Below, piece after piece: positions 53,101 through 62,202 of a stretch of 64,000 bases of DNA. This stretch comes from HGM04593 sp045644465. GTDB taxonomy: Bacteria; Bacteroidota; Bacteroidia; Bacteroidales; Bacteroidaceae. The notes beneath the pieces were generated by a model. The model had not been told where the DNA came from. It was given only the letters and a program-made list of their open reading frames with translations, and ran no database searches. A program made the translations under genes and the position numbers. The stretch covers positions 1-64,000 of the forward strand of contig JAZRGV010000008.1 in the NCBI GenBank assembly GCA_045644465.1, given 5' to 3'. Position 1 is the first letter of the stretch. Every line of letters starts with the position of its first letter.

Positions 53101-53843
53101 TATCTGCTATTATTGAGATTTTCTATTATTGCTCTAACTTCGTTTACGTCGGTCTCTTTGCGTGCGTACTCGTCGTTATCGCTGTTTCCCATGCTTACGC
53201 ATGCATTGCGGAACTGCATGCCACTTCCTACATTCCTGCGTGCCGATGCATGTATTTCGTTTGCACCAGTAGCCTGTAGTATTTTGGCTGCATTGTTACT
53301 GTTGACGCCACATCCCGGCATTATTATTATACGTCCGTCGGCTTGCTCAACGAGCTTGCATAAGAGTTCTGTGCCTGCTTCGGCAGTGGTGGCCTGGCCC
53401 GATGTAAGCACTCTGTGGCAACCAAGTGCTATAAGCTCTTCCAAAGCCTTATGTGGCTCTCGGCACATATCGAATGCGCGATGAAAAGTTACGCTCATTC
53501 CCTTGGCGGCATCTATAAGCCTTTTGCATGTTGCTGTGTCTATATCACCATCAGCAGTAAGTGCACCAATTACAACTCCATCCACTCCCAATCTCTTGCA
53601 TGTACGTATATCCTCTTCCATACATGCCGTCTCGTGGCTGTCGTAAAGGAAATCGCCGCCGCGTGGGCGAATAATGACGTTTAGCACCAGACCTTCAACT
53701 TTTCGTGCTTCGGCAATGAGTCCTTCCGACGGTGTTACACCGCCGACCTCCAATGCTGCGCATAACTCAATACGTTGTGCTCCACCGTCGCGTGCAGCAA
53801 TGGCACTCTCTACGCTTCCTGCACAAATCTCAAGTATTGCCAT
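53097..53843 (-). CDS. cutC: CutC family protein
   Basis: Conserved TIM-barrel protein once linked to copper homeostasis; more recent work questions that role. The 248-residue protein starts ILEICAGSVESAIAARDGGA and has PRGGDFLYDSHE and the HRAFDMCREP region expected of CutC. It starts 6 bases after the fucosidase stop, so both are cotranscribed. That link to a glycoside hydrolase hints at a sugar-related role, but this is inference. Confidence 0.93.
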   Translation of the reverse strand: MAILEICAGSVESAIAARDGGAQRIELCAALEVGGVTPSEGLIAEARKVEGLVLNVIIRPRGGDFLYDSHETACMEEDIRTCKRLGVDGVVIGALTADGDIDTATCKRLIDAAKGMSVTFHRAFDMCREPHKALEELIALGCHRVLTSGQATTAEAGTELLCKLVEQADGRIIIMPGCGVNSNNAAKILQATGANEIHASARRNVGSGMQFRNACVSMGNSDNDEYARKETDVNEVRAIIENLNNSRY

Positions 53844-53849
53844 ATCCGT

Positions 53850-55166
53850 TTATTTTGTAATCAACTCAACAATGTAGTCAATACCCGATGGTATTTCATT
53901 GAACATCAGCTTAACGCCTTCTTTTGTTTTCTGGAACTTTACAGGTTGCTTGTCGCTGTATGTGAATGCTTTCTTAACTTTACAGTCAAGTGGTAGCAAC
54001 AGTTCTTTCTTTTTGCAGTCAAAGATGTGAACGAACAAACGGTTTCCTTTACGTGTTGTAACACCCCATTCCTGCGCGGGAATGTCACCTGCTGTAGTGC
54101 TATAAACGGTTTCGCCGTTTACACGTAGCCATTCTCCCATCTCTTTCATGCGTGCAAGTGCTGTTGCAGGCAGTTCACCATTAGGCTGAGGGCCTACATT
54201 CAGCAACAGGTTTGCTCCTTTGCCCGATGTACTTACAAGCAGTCTGATAAGTGTCTCTGTGCTCTTGTAGTTCTGGTCAACGAGTTTATATCCCCACATG
54301 CCGTTCATTGTCTGGCATGTCTCTAATGGCAGGCGGCTTACATCCTGACCGCTTAGTCCGGCTTTGTTTTCACCAGGCAGGTCGCGTTCGAATATCTGTA
54401 TATCCTCTCCCGGGAATGGTGTTTCATGGTGGTTATTACCAATGAGGCATGCAGGCTGCAGACGGTGTATCAAAGAGTACTGCTCATCGAGTTGCCAGTC
54501 GAAAGGAATGCTGTCTTGGTCGCGGTCCCATTTGCCGTCGAACCATATTGCACCAATCTCGCCATAGTTGGTAAGCAACTCGGTAAGTTGTTTGTTCATA
54601 AAGTCATAATATGCAGGCCAGTCGGCTTTTGTTTTGTCGCGGCCGATAACCTTTGTACCGGTGCGTCCCAAAGGATATTCGTCGCGTGCCCAATCGATGT
54701 GCGAGTAGTAGAAATGCAACCTTATTCCCTGTTTGTGGCATTCTTCGGCAAGTTCTTTTATTACGTCACGGCCAAAAGGAGTTGCATCAACAATGTTGTA
54801 GTCGCTCTGCTCGGTGTCCCACATAGAAAAACTGTCGTGGTGACGGCTGGTAAAGCATATATACTTTGCTCCTGCCTCTTTTATTGCTGTAACCCATGCC
54901 TTTGCATCGAAACGGTGGGGGTAAAAAGCATCGGCGGCCTTGGCATATTCATTTTTGTCGATAGGGTAGTTCTGCAGATACCATTCGCCTTGCGCGAACA
55001 TGCTGTATATGCCCCAATGGATGAATATACCGAATTTGCTGTCGGCAAATTCCTGTCTCGATTTCAAATTCTCCTCTGTGGGAACATATTGCGCCTTTAC
55101 AGCTGTTGGCAGAATAAAGAGCAGTGCAACAGCAATAGTCTTAATAATTTGTTTGATTGAATTCAT
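53850..55166 (-). CDS. Alpha-L-fucosidase (GH29)
   Basis: Exo-enzyme that removes alpha-linked fucose. With the start at 55166 (MNSIKQIIK) it has 438 residues and a signal peptide (1-25, ending AVKA), so it is probably periplasmic; an earlier ATG at 55226 lies within the promoter. Family landmarks are FGIFIHWGIYS near 45-55, SRHHDSF at 107-113 and the nucleophile D210 in IWFDGKW. No type IX tail is present. It precedes cutC by 6 bases and diverges from the beta-galactosidase gene. Confidence 0.93.
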   Translation of the reverse strand: MNSIKQIIKTIAVALLFILPTAVKAQYVPTEENLKSRQEFADSKFGIFIHWGIYSMFAQGEWYLQNYPIDKNEYAKAADAFYPHRFDAKAWVTAIKEAGAKYICFTSRHHDSFSMWDTEQSDYNIVDATPFGRDVIKELAEECHKQGIRLHFYYSHIDWARDEYPLGRTGTKVIGRDKTKADWPAYYDFMNKQLTELLTNYGEIGAIWFDGKWDRDQDSIPFDWQLDEQYSLIHRLQPACLIGNNHHETPFPGEDIQIFERDLPGENKAGLSGQDVSRLPLETCQTMNGMWGYKLVDQNYKSTETLIRLLVSTSGKGANLLLNVGPQPNGELPATALARMKEMGEWLRVNGETVYSTTAGDIPAQEWGVTTRKGNRLFVHIFDCKKKELLLPLDCKVKKAFTYSDKQPVKFQKTKEGVKLMFNEIPSGIDYIVELITK

Positions 55167-55197
55167 ATCTTTTGTTTTGTTTATTTTTCGTTTAATG

Positions 55198-55229
55198 CAA
55201 AAATATATGTTGCTTATGAAAACCACAAA
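55198..55229 (-). promoter_or_regulatory. Promoter of the fucosidase-cutC operon
   Basis: On the minus strand TTTG (55229-55226), 20 bases and TATTTTTG (55205-55198) match the consensus in full, 32 bases before the start codon. Confidence 0.8.
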
Positions 55230-55415
55230 TTATTCTTTTAAATTCGTTATTTTATGTTACTTTTGTTTTTGACAACAGAATGTTGTTTACTTTATTTTCA
55301 AAAGTAATCATCGGCATAGTCACTTTGTAACAGATACGGAATATTGCATTGTGGCGTGTAGCGGTGCCTTTCTTGTTTACGGGTATAAATATGAATTGAT
55401 ATAAAAAACTCTTTT

Positions 55416-58400
55416 ATGAAAAAGACATTTCATTTTTTGAGTGCAGTGCTTGCATTGCTGTTTTCTGTACAACAAATAGCTGCCGAAGAATTGAAACCGG
55501 CTGTTGAAAATGTTACGATATATCGTATAGAGAATATCGCCTCGGGAAAATTTCTCTCCAATGGTGATAATGTGAATAACGATGCACGTATAGTCTTTGT
55601 TGACGGTAATACGGAAAGTGCAGGTCAGGAGTGGGCTATGTACCCTACAGAGGTTGATGGTGTATTCTCCTTTGTTAATCCAACATCGGGCAAAGCTCTT
55701 GATATGGCTCCCGGCGTGGGCCATCCTGTGCAGTGGAACTACCAACCTACAAATGTGAACCAGCGTTTCAAGATTGTGGCTCCCGGTGATGGATACAACC
55801 GTATGGCAAATTCATCGAATCCCTACCAGTATCTGGCATTGTCCGATGATGGCTATCCAATGATGTTGACCGAGTATGATGCCGAGGATATACTATACTT
55901 TTTCCACAACACAGGAAAACAGTTCTCTCAAGCCAAGGTATATGCCGGTAAGAGCTATATATTAAGCAATGTGGCAACAAAACAGGTGTTTACAACTCCC
56001 GCGGGTGGTGAATTGGCTGCTCTTATAGATATGAAACCTTATGTCGAAGGTGACGAATCTCAAACGTGGAGAGTCTCAAACGGAAAGTCGGGATTGATAT
56101 TGACTTCAAATAGTTGTAACCTATCAATGGATATGTTTCTCAATGGCGACAGAACACCGCTTGTCTATACCACAGATACCAATAACGAGAATCAGAATAT
56201 GATATTGGAAGATGCCGGTGAGGGTTACTTCTACCTTACCGGTGCATATAAAGGTACAAAGTACTACATTGCTGTCAATGGAGATAGGCTCATAGCTTCT
56301 ACCGATAAAGATGGCGACAACAGCAAGTTCTTCTTTACTGTGGCAGCAGGTCCAAAGGGTAATTATTGGGAGGACCAGCAAGTGTATGAGGAAAATAAGG
56401 AGGCTGTGCATGCGACATTCATTCCATACACCTCTACAGATGCAATGAAGTCCGATGTCAACTACAATAAGGCTTGGCTTACTCCCGAAAAGGCCGATTA
56501 TCTGTCGCTCAATGGTACTTGGAAGTTTAACCTTGTTCCCGAGCCGTCGGTGCGTCCGGGCGAAGATGATTTCTGGGGTAACGATGCCGATGTATCGGCA
56601 TGGGACAATATTGATGTTCCTTCGTGTTGGGAGATGAAAGGTTATGACCTTCCTCTTTATGTGAATGTGGAGTATGCATTTATGAATAATCCGCCATATA
56701 TAAAGAACAAAGTAGAGGGTGTAGGTGATAATCCTGTAGGTTCTTATCGCCGTACATTTACCTTGCCTCAGGGTTGGGACGCAAAAAATGTATTTCTTCA
56801 TTTTGATGGTCTTTATAGTGCAGCCTATGTTTGGTTGAATGGTGAGTATGTTGGTTACACTCAGGGCGGTAACAACGACCACGAATTCGACTTGAGTGCC
56901 TATGTGCGTCAAGGCGAAAACAATATCTGTGTGCAGGTATTCCGTTGGAGCGATGCTTCGTATCTCGAGGGGCAGGATATGTTCCACATGAGTGGTATGC
57001 ATCGCGATGTATATCTCTATGCCACTCCCAAAGCCTTTGTACACGACCACTATATCACTGCAGAACTTAATTCTGCATTCAATGGTGGCTCAATGAATGT
57101 TGCATTGGAGATTGAAAATCGTGATACAGTGGATGTGCAGAAAAATATTGAGATTGAACTTATTGCCCCCGACGGTAATCTTGTGGCAGAAAAGAATATC
57201 ACAGTAGATTTGGATGCCGGTATCAAGAACGTGAAGAAAAATGTTACTTTTGACGCTCTTGAATCTCTTTTACCATGGACAGCCGAGACTCCTACGCTCT
57301 ATACTGTTGTTGTTCGCCAAAAAGATTCTTTCGGTAGCGAGGAGATGGTATTCTCAACCAAATATGGTTTCCGCCGCATAGAGATAAAAAATGGCGTTGT
57401 GCTTATAAACGGCAAACGTGTATATTTTAAGGGAGTGAACACTCAAGATACTCATCCGCTTTATGGACGTACAATGGATATTGAAACTATGCTTAAGGAT
57501 ATATATCTGATGAAGCAGGCTAATGTGAATCTGGTGCGTACTAGTCACTATCCGCGTGCTGCCAAAATGTATGCAATGTTCGATTATTACGGATTGTATG
57601 TTATGGATGAGGCTGATGTGGAGTGTCACAAGAGCTGGAGCGACAAGAAGGACAACAGTATCTCAAGCGATCCTACATGGCAGGCCCAGTATGTCGATCG
57701 TACCGTTCGAATGGTCATTCGTGACCGTAACCATCCATCAGTTGTGTTCTGGTCGCTCGGTAACGAGTCGGGTGTTGGTGTGAACTTCGATGCGACATAC
57801 TCAGCGACTAAGGTCCTCGATTCACGCCCTGTACACTATGAGGGATACTCAAATGTGAATTCAGCAAAGAATACCGATTTGGATTCCAAGATGTATCCCG
57901 ATCTTGCATATACACGCAATCATTGTAATAACAGCATTGGTGGTGAGCCTTTCTTCATGTGCGAATATGCTCATGCAATGGGTAATTCAATCGGTAACCT
58001 GCAAGATTATTGGGATATTATTGAAGGTAGCAACTATGGTATTGGTGGTTGTATATGGGATTGGGTCGATCAGTCAATATATAGCCCTGAAGCAATAAAG
58101 AACGGCGAACTCGAGAAAAATGGTTTCCCTGCATATACCAGTGGTTACGACTATCCGGGTCCTCATCAAGGAAACTTCTGTAATAATGGTGTCATTACAG
58201 CCGACCGTGCGTGGACTGCTAAACTTACTGAGGTAAAGAAGGTTTACCAGAATATTAAGTTTACCTATAGCAATGGCAAGGTAATGTTGCAGAACAAACA
58301 CAACTTTGTTGACATACAGAATTTGTTCAATTTGCGTTATACCGTATTGTGTGATGGTGTTGTCGTTGAGGAAAACATCGTTGAGATTCCTTCGGTCAAC

Positions 58401-59684
58401 CCCGGTGCTACAGGTGCTGTAGCCTTGGATATCACAACAAAAATAGAGCCTGGAAAGGAGTATTTCCTTAATGTGGAACTGCTAAAGAAAGATGCTGAAG
58501 AGTGGTGCGAAAAGGGCTATCCAATGGCTACTGAGCAGTTTATTCTTCAAGAGCGTACAGCATTGGGCAATGTCGCACAAGGTGATGAGGCTCTTACAGT
58601 AGATAAGAGTAACGGATGCAAGGTGAGCAACAGCAACATCACATTTGCAGTTAATACCAATGGTTTTGTAACCGAGTGGGTTGCCAACGGTGTTAAGGTG
58701 CTTGAAAGAGGAAATTATCCTATATATAGCAATATACGTTGGATTGAGAATGAAAGCCCATACGGTGAGCACAAATTTGGTGATAAGGAAGCAAGCATAA
58801 CTTCTGCTACAGTAAGCAGTGCCTTGTCGGGTGATGGCAAGAGTTGTAATGTTATTGTTAATGTGCAACATAACAAGTGCCCATATATAGTAACATATAC
58901 TGTATATGCAAGCGGTGTTGTTGACATGAAGATCGATTATTCTCCAACAGAAAAAGGATTGCGCCGCATAGGTGTTGACTTGCTGTTCCCTGCCGGTTAC
59001 GAGAATGTTGAGTACTATGCAAAGGGTCCCGGAGAAAATTATATCGACCGTCAAGCAGGCTCATTCTTTGGCCGATATACAACAACTGTTGACGATATGT
59101 TCGAGATGTATCCTCATCCACAGTCATATGGCAACCGTATGGCTTTGCGTGACATCAAGTTGTGTAATCCCGAAAATGGCAATACTATAAAGATAGAAAC
59201 AGAGGGCCAGGTGTCATTCTCGCTCTCTCATTATGACCAGCGTCAGTATCTTACACCGCTTCTCCATCCTTGGGATTTGGTGAAAAATGATGTTGTATAT
59301 GCTACATTCGACTATATGCAACGTGGCTTGGGTAACGGAAGCTGTGGCCCGGGTACAGAGAGCCAGTATCATTGCCCATATAATCAAACAGTGTCGCACA
59401 AGATGCGTATAAGCACAGAAAAGGGTGGAGACACCGGTATTATTCAGGTGGGCGTGAATGGATGCAAGGTTGAGTATGATAAAGCATCACAGAGTGTTAT
59501 ATGCGTTGGTGTTGCCGATGACGCAGAAGTAACTTTATATAATCTTGGTGGAATGTCGGTTGGTACACCTGTTGTTTCAGGTACAAATGTTGTTGTGTCA
59601 CTTTCCGGCCAACCACAAGGCTCATATATTCTTGTTATTAAGTGTGGTGATGCGGTGCGTACACACAAACTAATAAAATGGTAA
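55416..59684 (+). CDS. Secreted GH2 beta-galactosidase with lectin-like N-terminal modules
   Basis: A 1422-residue enzyme. It has a signal peptide (1-23) and two ricin-type beta-trefoil-like modules (about 30-170 and 175-312). The GH2 parts follow: sugar-binding (from about 360), immunoglobulin-like (about 540-655) and TIM barrel (about 656-930), then the LacZ-like small and large C-terminal domains (about 1000-1330). The acid/base is E784 in LGNESGVG and the nucleophile E850 in FMCEYAHAMGN. The last 70 residues are type-IX-sorting-like (TLYNLGGMSV, then GSYILVIKCGD). It diverges from the fucosidase gene. A possible TACTTTTG -7 is at 55258-55265. The specificity is family inference. Confidence 0.92.
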   Translation: MKKTFHFLSAVLALLFSVQQIAAEELKPAVENVTIYRIENIASGKFLSNGDNVNNDARIVFVDGNTESAGQEWAMYPTEVDGVFSFVNPTSGKALDMAPGVGHPVQWNYQPTNVNQRFKIVAPGDGYNRMANSSNPYQYLALSDDGYPMMLTEYDAEDILYFFHNTGKQFSQAKVYAGKSYILSNVATKQVFTTPAGGELAALIDMKPYVEGDESQTWRVSNGKSGLILTSNSCNLSMDMFLNGDRTPLVYTTDTNNENQNMILEDAGEGYFYLTGAYKGTKYYIAVNGDRLIASTDKDGDNSKFFFTVAAGPKGNYWEDQQVYEENKEAVHATFIPYTSTDAMKSDVNYNKAWLTPEKADYLSLNGTWKFNLVPEPSVRPGEDDFWGNDADVSAWDNIDVPSCWEMKGYDLPLYVNVEYAFMNNPPYIKNKVEGVGDNPVGSYRRTFTLPQGWDAKNVFLHFDGLYSAAYVWLNGEYVGYTQGGNNDHEFDLSAYVRQGENNICVQVFRWSDASYLEGQDMFHMSGMHRDVYLYATPKAFVHDHYITAELNSAFNGGSMNVALEIENRDTVDVQKNIEIELIAPDGNLVAEKNITVDLDAGIKNVKKNVTFDALESLLPWTAETPTLYTVVVRQKDSFGSEEMVFSTKYGFRRIEIKNGVVLINGKRVYFKGVNTQDTHPLYGRTMDIETMLKDIYLMKQANVNLVRTSHYPRAAKMYAMFDYYGLYVMDEADVECHKSWSDKKDNSISSDPTWQAQYVDRTVRMVIRDRNHPSVVFWSLGNESGVGVNFDATYSATKVLDSRPVHYEGYSNVNSAKNTDLDSKMYPDLAYTRNHCNNSIGGEPFFMCEYAHAMGNSIGNLQDYWDIIEGSNYGIGGCIWDWVDQSIYSPEAIKNGELEKNGFPAYTSGYDYPGPHQGNFCNNGVITADRAWTAKLTEVKKVYQNIKFTYSNGKVMLQNKHNFVDIQNLFNLRYTVLCDGVVVEENIVEIPSVNPGATGAVALDITTKIEPGKEYFLNVELLKKDAEEWCEKGYPMATEQFILQERTALGNVAQGDEALTVDKSNGCKVSNSNITFAVNTNGFVTEWVANGVKVLERGNYPIYSNIRWIENESPYGEHKFGDKEASITSATVSSALSGDGKSCNVIVNVQHNKCPYIVTYTVYASGVVDMKIDYSPTEKGLRRIGVDLLFPAGYENVEYYAKGPGENYIDRQAGSFFGRYTTTVDDMFEMYPHPQSYGNRMALRDIKLCNPENGNTIKIETEGQVSFSLSHYDQRQYLTPLLHPWDLVKNDVVYATFDYMQRGLGNGSCGPGTESQYHCPYNQTVSHKMRISTEKGGDTGIIQVGVNGCKVEYDKASQSVICVGVADDAEVTLYNLGGMSVGTPVVSGTNVVVSLSGQPQGSYILVIKCGDAVRTHKLIKW

Positions 59685-59699
59685 TGCATATTATATGAA

Positions 59700-59737
59700 A
59701 CAAATCAGGTTCTATAGTGCTATAGAACCTGATTTGT
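59700..59737 (+). terminator. Perfect palindromic hairpin after the beta-galactosidase gene, no T tail
   Basis: Arms of 18 bases around a 2-base centre (59700-59717 with 59720-59737) start 15 bases past the stop codon. The next bases are not a T run, so it may act through processing, or be an operator for the next gene. Confidence 0.6.
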
Positions 59738-59771
59738 ATATCAGTTGTTTAGAATAAATGTAATTAAGATT

Positions 59772-60065
59772 ATGGATTTGAATTTTTCGGGAGTCATTAT
59801 AGGTATAGCAACATTTATTGTTATCGGACTTTTTCATCCTTTAGTGATAAAGGCAGAATATTATATAGGAGTAAAAAGCTGGTGGTTATTTCTGTTGCTT
59901 GGAATTGTTTCTGCCACAGCTTCGTTGATGGTGGCGAACCTTATTTTATCAATTCTTTTGGGTGTTGTGGCTTTTTCCTCTTTCTGGAGCATCGGAGAGG
60001 TGTTTCAACAAAAGAAAAGAGTGGAAAAAGGATGGTTTCCTGCAAATCCTAAAAAGAAAAAATAA
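59772..60065 (+). CDS. Small membrane protein, DUF4491-like
   Basis: With the start at 59772 (MDLNFSGVIIGI) the product has 97 residues; the in-frame ATG at 59745 adds an unlikely tail. Three hydrophobic helices (about 5-25, 37-55 and 56-75) precede a strongly basic tail (FQQKKRVEKGWFP, then KKKK). It resembles the DUF4491 family, which has no assigned function. It sits between two hairpins, so it is probably expressed alone. Confidence 0.75.
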   Translation: MDLNFSGVIIGIATFIVIGLFHPLVIKAEYYIGVKSWWLFLLLGIVSATASLMVANLILSILLGVVAFSSFWSIGEVFQQKKRVEKGWFPANPKKKK

Positions 60066-60079
60066 GACTATAAAAATAT

Positions 60080-60113
60080 TAGAGTATAACATATATAGTT
60101 TTGTTACACTCTA
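60080..60113 (+). terminator. Hairpin after the small membrane protein gene
   Basis: Arms TAGAGTATAACA (60080-60091) and TGTTACACTCTA (60102-60113) pair with one mismatch, 15 bases past the stop; the T tail is weak. Confidence 0.5.
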
Positions 60114-60207
60114 TACAGCTTTGATTGCGACATAAATTCCTTGTGTTTCCTTCTTTACTCGTAGGTAGCACACCTATGGCCTTGTTTATAGATTTGCCCT
60201 ATGTTGT

Positions 60208-61497
60208 TTATTGTGCTTTTATAGCATCGTGTTGTTTCATAGGAATACCCTCTAACCTCATTACAAGTGAGTCGCGTAGATTTGCAAAGGCCTCTTTATT
60301 CTCTTCGCTGACGGGCTTCTTTGGCTGCGACTTTATTGTCAATGGGTTTATAGGTTTGCCATTCTCGTGAACGCGGAAATCGAGGTGCGGGCCGGTTGAA
60401 AGTCCTGTTGAACCCACATAGCCTATAACCTGCTTCTGTTTAACCATATCACCAACCTTAAGCCCTTTTGCAAACTTTGACAGGTGCATATATGTTGTTG
60501 TATATGTGCTGTTGTGGCGAATCTTTACATAATTGCCACCGCCTTTGGCTTGAAAACCTTTGTCGATGACCTTACCGTTTCCAATGGCATATACAGGTGT
60601 TCCCACTGGTGCTGCATAATCCACACCATGATGCGCCCTGCGACGTTTTAATACGGGGTGCATTCTGCTGTTCGAGAATTTTGATGTGATGCGGTAAAAG
60701 TCGAGTGGTGCTTTAAGGAATGCGCCTTCGAGGCTGTTTCCGTCAATGTTATAGAAAAGTTCCTCTCCGTCTTGTGTAAATGGTATGGCATATACAAGAT
60801 TACCTGATGCACAGAACAATGCAGCATGAATCCTGTAATTGTTCAAGGGCTTTTCCTCAACAAACTCCTGTGCATACACAAGCCTGAAATAGTCACCCTT
60901 TTGTATCCCAAAGAAATCAACGGACCATCCGAATATATGTGACATCTGCACAGCAAGCTGTGGCGAAACGTTGTTCTCAATCATTGCTTCCCAAAGCGAA
61001 CCCTGCACAGTACCGGCAACCTCACTCTCGCGCCACTCGCCCGGAATAGTGTTTGATGTGGCCTTGTAATTGTTTTGCAGGTCAAATGTTACATATCTTT
61101 TTGCATTCTCTTCAAAAACGAGAACTTGTGGCGTATGTGTGCTGTCCTTGCTTGTGAATAGCGCGCATACCTGCCCAGGGCGTATTTTTCGTTCATCGAA
61201 TATACTATCGGGGCATTGAGTCAGTTCGTAAATCTGTTTTGATGTGAATCCAAAGTCATAAAGCACAGCCGCAAGTGTTTGGTTAGGCTTAATAGTGTCG
61301 TAGCTGACTGTATAATTTTCGATAGGCAAGCCATATTTTAAACTTTTCTTTTGTTCTGTACATTCTATTTTTTCCACTGTTTCACAACTATTATCAAGCT
61401 CTTTATCTTTGTTGCTGATAAATAGAATTATAGCAGATATTATAGCAAATGCAAGAATTGTAATGATGGCGATTTTTTTATTTAATATGTTTTTCAT
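60208..61497 (-). CDS. M23-family metallopeptidase (peptidoglycan DD-endopeptidase-like)
   Basis: Envelope protein of 429 residues with one N-terminal membrane helix (about 8-27) and a LysM/OapA-like periplasmic region (about 60-250, including NQTLAAVLYDFGF). The C-terminal LytM domain (about 265-400) has metal-site motif H289-x-x-x-D293 in HHGVDYA. The second motif is HLDF (H371-L-D373) where the family usually has HxH. It probably cuts peptide crosslinks in peptidoglycan during growth or division. Minus-strand TATCTTTG at 61536-61529 is a candidate -7. Confidence 0.9.
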   Translation of the reverse strand: MKNILNKKIAIITILAFAIISAIILFISNKDKELDNSCETVEKIECTEQKKSLKYGLPIENYTVSYDTIKPNQTLAAVLYDFGFTSKQIYELTQCPDSIFDERKIRPGQVCALFTSKDSTHTPQVLVFEENAKRYVTFDLQNNYKATSNTIPGEWRESEVAGTVQGSLWEAMIENNVSPQLAVQMSHIFGWSVDFFGIQKGDYFRLVYAQEFVEEKPLNNYRIHAALFCASGNLVYAIPFTQDGEELFYNIDGNSLEGAFLKAPLDFYRITSKFSNSRMHPVLKRRRAHHGVDYAAPVGTPVYAIGNGKVIDKGFQAKGGGNYVKIRHNSTYTTTYMHLSKFAKGLKVGDMVKQKQVIGYVGSTGLSTGPHLDFRVHENGKPINPLTIKSQPKKPVSEENKEAFANLRDSLVMRLEGIPMKQHDAIKAQ

Positions 61498-61528
61498 TAT
61501 GTTGTTCGTCTAATTTTCATTATCAATA

Positions 61529-61536
61529 CAAAGATA
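61529..61536 (-). promoter_or_regulatory. -7 element of the M23 peptidase gene
   Basis: Minus strand TATCTTTG, an exact consensus match 32 bases upstream of the start codon; no -33 TTTG at the expected distance. Confidence 0.55.
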
Positions 61537-61568
61537 CGTATTATTTTCATCGTTATTGTTTTTTTGTT

Positions 61569-61576
61569 TACTTTTG
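61569..61576 (+). promoter_or_regulatory. -7 element of the small barrel gene
   Basis: TACTTTTG followed by C, an exact consensus match 31 bases before the start at 61607. It lies back to back with the divergent M23 promoter. Confidence 0.6.
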
Positions 61577-61606
61577 CAACAAAACCAAACTATAAGATTT
61601 ATTATT

Positions 61607-62131
61607 ATGAAAAAAATGACTTTTTTGTTTGTTGTTATGGCTATGTTTGCTTTAACAACCAGTGCTCAGAAAAAGGAGCAGATGTATGTAGGTGGAACTC
61701 TTGGTTTTACAGTTCAAAATTATTCAGCTGCAGGTTATTCATCCTCTGGTGCTTCATTCAGTATTGCGCCTGAGTTCGGATATTTCGTTGCAGACAAAAT
61801 CAAGGTAGGTGCAGAACTTGGATATAGCGTTTCTGGTGGTTCTCACACGCTGTTGGTTATGCCTAACGTTGCATATTACTTGCCTATTGTTGATAAATTG
61901 TATTATACTCCTCAATTATCAATCGGTGGTGGTGTTGTTGCAGCTTCTGGTCATGCCAACGGTGCATTTGCGTTGTCATTGAATCTTGCAGCAATAGAAT
62001 ATCAACCTGTAAAGAATATGGCAATCTCTTTGGGCCTTGTTGATTTGTCATATTCACGCGCGAATAAAGTGAATGGCATAGGGTTTAACTTCTTGGCTTC
62101 TCCTACTGTGGGATTCCGTTATTATTTCTAA
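61607..62131 (+). CDS. Small outer-membrane beta-barrel protein
   Basis: With the start at 61607 the product has 174 residues, a signal peptide (1-20, ending TTSAQ) and about eight amphipathic strands (for example MYVGGTLGFTVQNYS and VGFRYYF at the end), ending in aromatic Phe as barrel proteins do. It resembles the OmpX/OmpW-size outer-membrane beta-barrel families; the role is unknown. The upstream ATG at 61556 would overlap the promoter element and is unlikely. Confidence 0.85.
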   Translation: MKKMTFLFVVMAMFALTTSAQKKEQMYVGGTLGFTVQNYSAAGYSSSGASFSIAPEFGYFVADKIKVGAELGYSVSGGSHTLLVMPNVAYYLPIVDKLYYTPQLSIGGGVVAASGHANGAFALSLNLAAIEYQPVKNMAISLGLVDLSYSRANKVNGIGFNFLASPTVGFRYYF

Positions 62132-62147
62132 TTAATTGGTAATACAT

Positions 62148-62186
62148 AAAAAAGATGTCGGTAGCAATGCTACCGACATCTTTTTT
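62148..62186. terminator. Bidirectional terminator after the small barrel gene
   Basis: A perfect 19-bp stem (62148-62166 with 62168-62186) with A6 and T6 ends; it sits between convergent genes and has T runs on both strands. Confidence 0.93.
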
Positions 62187-62202
62187 ATTGGTTAATGGTT
62201 AT

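Noticed and set aside
55416..59684. SusCD-type utilisation locus at 54-60 kb
   Set aside because: No susC, susD or regulator lies near the GH29 and GH2 genes within the window.
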